From assembly GCA_000010565.1 (NCBI GenBank), contig AP009389.1, forward strand, positions 1,674,001 to 1,738,000: 64,000 bases of DNA, written 5' to 3'. This DNA is from Pelotomaculum thermopropionicum SI (GTDB lineage Bacteria; Bacillota; Desulfotomaculia; Desulfotomaculales; Pelotomaculaceae). Below, one piece after another: positions 61,807 through 64,000 of the stretch. The position numbers and the translations under genes were made by a program. The notes below the pieces were generated by a model. It was not told the DNA's origin and ran no database searches. It was given only the letters and a program-made list of their open reading frames with translations. Position 1 is the first letter of the stretch; each line of letters begins with the position of its first letter.

Positions 61807-62694
61807 CTACCAGCTAACCGGAACGATTATCTTATCCAGCTCGCTTCCATCCCTGGGGCTTATCCAGTAAACCTCCAGATTCCCGCTTCCCGGCGGGACG
61901 GCATGAAAAGGCAGGGAAAGGATAAAATCGCCGCGCAACGGAGCGCCCTGGGCGGCCGCGGCCGTCCCCCTGGCCAGTTCTCTGCCTGAGCCGTCCAGCA
62001 GCCTGGCATTTACGGTTGCTTCAAAAACCCTGGCACTGCCTCGCACTTCAATAGGAGAGGTTACCTTCTGGCCCGGCACCGGGCTTGTAACCCAGATGGA
62101 AGGTTCGTACACCTTTGAGACATCTCTTGAAAAAGGCTGGCCGTATAGACCGACATGCCCCCACCAGTCCATGGCCTCCTGGTCAAGCCTTCCTTCCACC
62201 AGAAAGCTGACCTTCTGAACCTCGGGGAACTCGGTAAGGGTATTTACAATGCTCTGGATTCCCAGTGCCTCACCGGAAGCACCTGTATTCGCCCGCAACA
62301 CGTCGCGAGAAAAGTCCACGGTGGCAAGCCCGTCCTTTATACTGATACCCCTGATTTTTGTAGCCGGCGGCAGCACCCTTACCGCGCCGGGCGTTGATGG
62401 AGCAGTGTTAATGAGTTCTTCCAGCGCCGCTTTGGCCACCTCCCTGGTAAAAGGCACCTGGTGCACCTCCCGTACCAGGTAGGCGTCGCTTCCGGTCATT
62501 TTTACATAATACACTGCCAGATTTGAAAACTGCGGCCGTACTGTTTCTTCCCCTGGCGGGTAATTTTCCGCGGTTCCTGCCTCCGGCGCCTGCCTGCTTA
62601 AAAAATTGCAGGCGGTCAAAAGCAGCATTATTGACAACAGGGCCGCCAGCGCCCCGGCAATCATCCCCCTTTTATCCCTGCGGCAGTAAGTCAT
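61807..62694 (-). CDS. GerMN and Gmad2 domain lipoprotein
   Basis: 295-residue lipoprotein with signal peptide and lipobox (LLLTACNF). A GerMN domain at about residues 55-170 contains the ADP-like LINTAPSTPGAVRVLPPATK and GLATVDFSRDVLRAN. A C-terminal Gmad2 Ig-like domain at about 195-290 begins SIWVTSPVPGQKVTSPIEV. The GerMN domain occurs in the spore germination/sporulation protein GerM, thought to act on or bind peptidoglycan. ATG has AAGGAGGG upstream. Single gene. Confidence 0.88.
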   Translation of the reverse strand: MTYCRRDKRGMIAGALAALLSIMLLLTACNFLSRQAPEAGTAENYPPGEETVRPQFSNLAVYYVKMTGSDAYLVREVHQVPFTREVAKAALEELINTAPSTPGAVRVLPPATKIRGISIKDGLATVDFSRDVLRANTGASGEALGIQSIVNTLTEFPEVQKVSFLVEGRLDQEAMDWWGHVGLYGQPFSRDVSKVYEPSIWVTSPVPGQKVTSPIEVRGSARVFEATVNARLLDGSGRELARGTAAAAQGAPLRGDFILSLPFHAVPPGSGNLEVYWISPRDGSELDKIIVPVSW

Positions 62695-62751
62695 AGAGTG
62701 CCCTCCTTAGCCTTTTGTTAAGTATATTGTAGCATAACTTAAGGAATAACT

Positions 62752-62790
62752 CTTAAAAAATAAAAAGGCCGTTCTTTTTAAGCCAGCCTT
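62752..62790 (-). terminator. Terminator after the 40-residue gene
   Basis: Minus strand AAGGCTG/CGGCCTT (seven pairs, one G-U), 12-base loop, then TTTATTTTTT. It lies about 95 bases past the stop at 62886. Confidence 0.55.
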
Positions 62791-62885
62791 AACTTACAAT
62801 GACATTAGATTAATAAATAAGATTTATAAATATAAAAACAGGATGAAATAAAATATTCAGGATCAACACCAAAAATATTCTAAAC

Positions 62886-63008
62886 TCAGCTGGGAAGACC
62901 GGCAATTATATACTCCTTGTCATCCTCCAGCAGGCTGTCGATCTCCTCTTCCGAGACAAAACGGTAGAAAACTTCTTCTCCTTCAGTCCAGGTTACAATG
63001 TACTGCAC
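62886..63008 (-). CDS. Small acidic protein, 40 residues
   Basis: Starts at GTG 63008 with a strong AGGGGGT site 7 bases upstream and reads VQYIVTWTEGEEVFYRFVSE, then EEIDSLLEDDKEYIIAGLPS. Acidic, no membrane segment, no recognised family. The ribosome site, sensible composition and downstream terminator support a real gene. It is isolated between gatD and the GerM-type gene. Confidence 0.65.
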   Translation of the reverse strand: MQYIVTWTEGEEVFYRFVSEEEIDSLLEDDKEYIIAGLPS

Positions 63009-63199
63009 AATATTTACCCCCTGGAAACTGTATACAGGATTCTTTATCTTTATTACTATTTTAACAGTTACGGCCGGAAATGGGATAGAAAAAAAAAGAA
63101 CTAAACTAAAAATAATATTAGCAAAAACGATGCGCGGCGGCAGCGCCTCTGATTTTTGACTCTGGCGTAGGAATTTGTGCCGTACTTATGCCATCCGGC

Positions 63200-63931
63200 T
63201 CACCGCCGGCCAAGGCCCAGCCTGGCTAGCATGACATCACGGGCGCGGTCCTCAAAGCTGTCGTCCAGGGGGGTTAATTCACGGTTACAGCCTCGCCTCC
63301 GCAGGGCCAGAGAAATAAGGTAATCGGTCAAACCGGCGTTTTTTGGCAGCAGGGGGCCGTGCAGGTAGGAGCAAAAGACATTCTTATAGCGTGCCCCTTC
63401 AGTTCCGTCCAGTCCGTTATTGCCGTAGCCGGAAAGAACTTTTCCAAAAGGGCTGACCTCACCCAGAAAAGTTTGTCCGGAATGATTTTCAAAACCGATC
63501 ACCTTCAACCGTTTCCCGTCTAATTCCACCTCCACCGCCGCGTTCCCCACCAGGCGCCTGTCCCCGGCCCGGGTGTAAAGGTCCAGCATACCCAGCCCGC
63601 TTATTTCCTTACCGCCGGGGGCCAAATAATACTTTCCCAGCAACTGGTAGCCGCCGCAGATGGCCAGAACCACCAGGCCATCCTCAACAGCCTCTTTAAA
63701 TTCATCCCGGCGATTCATCAGGTCGGCTGCAATCAGGTTTTGCTCCCTGTCCGACCCTCCGCCCAGAAAGACAAAGTCGTATTCCTTGAAATCAATTTTA
63801 TCCCCGAGGCTTACCTGCCGCACCGTCACAGGGATATTCCGCCACTGGCAGCGCATTTTGAAGGCTACGACATTGCCCCGGTCCCCGTACAGGTCCAGCA
63901 GGTCAGGATAGAGATGGCATACGCTGATCAT
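63200..63931 (-). CDS. gatD: Lipid II isoglutaminyl synthase, glutaminase subunit
   Basis: With MurT it amidates D-Glu of lipid II to D-isoglutamine. About 243 residues, class I glutamine amidotransferase of the CobQ type: HLYPDLLDLYGDRGNVVAF, FVFLGGGSDREQNLIA, LAICGGYQLLGKYY with the catalytic Cys, NHSGQTFLG and CSYLHGPLLPKN with the catalytic His. ATG at 63931 has AGGGAGG 6 bases upstream; the ATG two codons earlier abuts that site. It overlaps the end of murT by 29 bases. Confidence 0.94.
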   Translation of the reverse strand: MISVCHLYPDLLDLYGDRGNVVAFKMRCQWRNIPVTVRQVSLGDKIDFKEYDFVFLGGGSDREQNLIAADLMNRRDEFKEAVEDGLVVLAICGGYQLLGKYYLAPGGKEISGLGMLDLYTRAGDRRLVGNAAVEVELDGKRLKVIGFENHSGQTFLGEVSPFGKVLSGYGNNGLDGTEGARYKNVFCSYLHGPLLPKNAGLTDYLISLALRRRGCNRELTPLDDSFEDRARDVMLARLGLGRR

Positions 63932-64000
63932 GGGCATCCTCCCTGAGGGTCAGTTGTTCAAGTACTTTTTGCACAGGCCACAACGCTGTATAGGTAGAAA
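63903..64000 (-). CDS. murT: End of lipid II isoglutaminyl synthase subunit MurT, cut by the window
   Basis: Only the last 31 codons are visible: STYTALWPVQKVLEQLTLRE, then DAHDQRMPSLS and TGA inside gatD. The TYTAL line matches the C-terminus of MurT, and MurT-GatD are nearly always adjacent. The overlap implies coupled translation. The rest lies beyond the right edge. Confidence 0.7.
   Translation of the reverse strand, partial: STYTALWPVQKVLEQLTLREDAHDQRMPSLS

Overview
The window looks like a chromosomal segment of a spore-forming, anaerobic Firmicute of the Peptococcaceae / Desulfotomaculum-Pelotomaculum type. This is inferred from the dense set of clostridial sporulation genes (spoIVA, spoIIP, spmAB, prkA-yhbH-spoVR, DUF3189, YIEGIA, a GerM-type lipoprotein), strong GGAGG ribosome sites, the ispH-rpsA fusion, a coenzyme B12-dependent ribonucleotide reductase and two candidate selenoproteins. 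No rRNA, tRNA or CRISPR array was seen.

Layout. 1-4 kb: trehalose synthesis (treY, cut by the window edge, and treT). 4-8.4 kb: a cell-surface SLH protein and class II NrdJ. 8.4-14.3 kb: a signalling operon (Rossmann-domain hybrid kinase, GAF/HD-GYP protein, single-domain response regulator) whose last gene is split by an IS1634-type element flanked by an unusually long 41-bp direct repeat. 14.8-20.1 kb: apgM facing a pheB-hom-thrB-lysC operon for threonine/aspartate-family synthesis. 20.2-22 kb: small membrane proteins. 22-32.8 kb: spoIVA, a UGA-containing glutaredoxin-like gene, phospholipid genes gpsA-plsY, der, a DUF512 radical SAM gene with an apparent frameshift, then DUF3189 x2, YIEGIA pair, spoIIP and DUF1614. 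33.3-36.7 kb: cmk-plsC-ispH/rpsA on the plus strand.

36.8-46.7 kb is one aromatic amino acid block on the minus strand: trpEGDCBA followed by aroF-tyrA-aroA; aroH lies just upstream. The trp leader carries regularly spaced GAG triplets, a competing antiterminator and a terminator, the layout of a TRAP-controlled attenuator. The aroF operon has its own promoter and a terminator in its leader. trpF is absent from the cluster.

47.8-54.4 kb is a less orderly accessory stretch: a HutP-family protein, rluB, a duplicated 3' piece of spmB, a frameshifted nucleotidyltransferase, a PIN-type toxin pair, a thioredoxin-like gene interrupted by an in-frame UGA with a good bacterial SECIS hairpin, and eroded methylase/helicase and TPR fragments. 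54.4-62.7 kb returns to sporulation genes. The right edge holds gatD and the end of murT, which amidate lipid II.

The most interesting points are the two UGA/SECIS genes (23.9 and 52.2 kb), the trp leader, the IS insertion with its long target duplication, and a pair of near-identical palindromic sites 63 bp apart before cmk.
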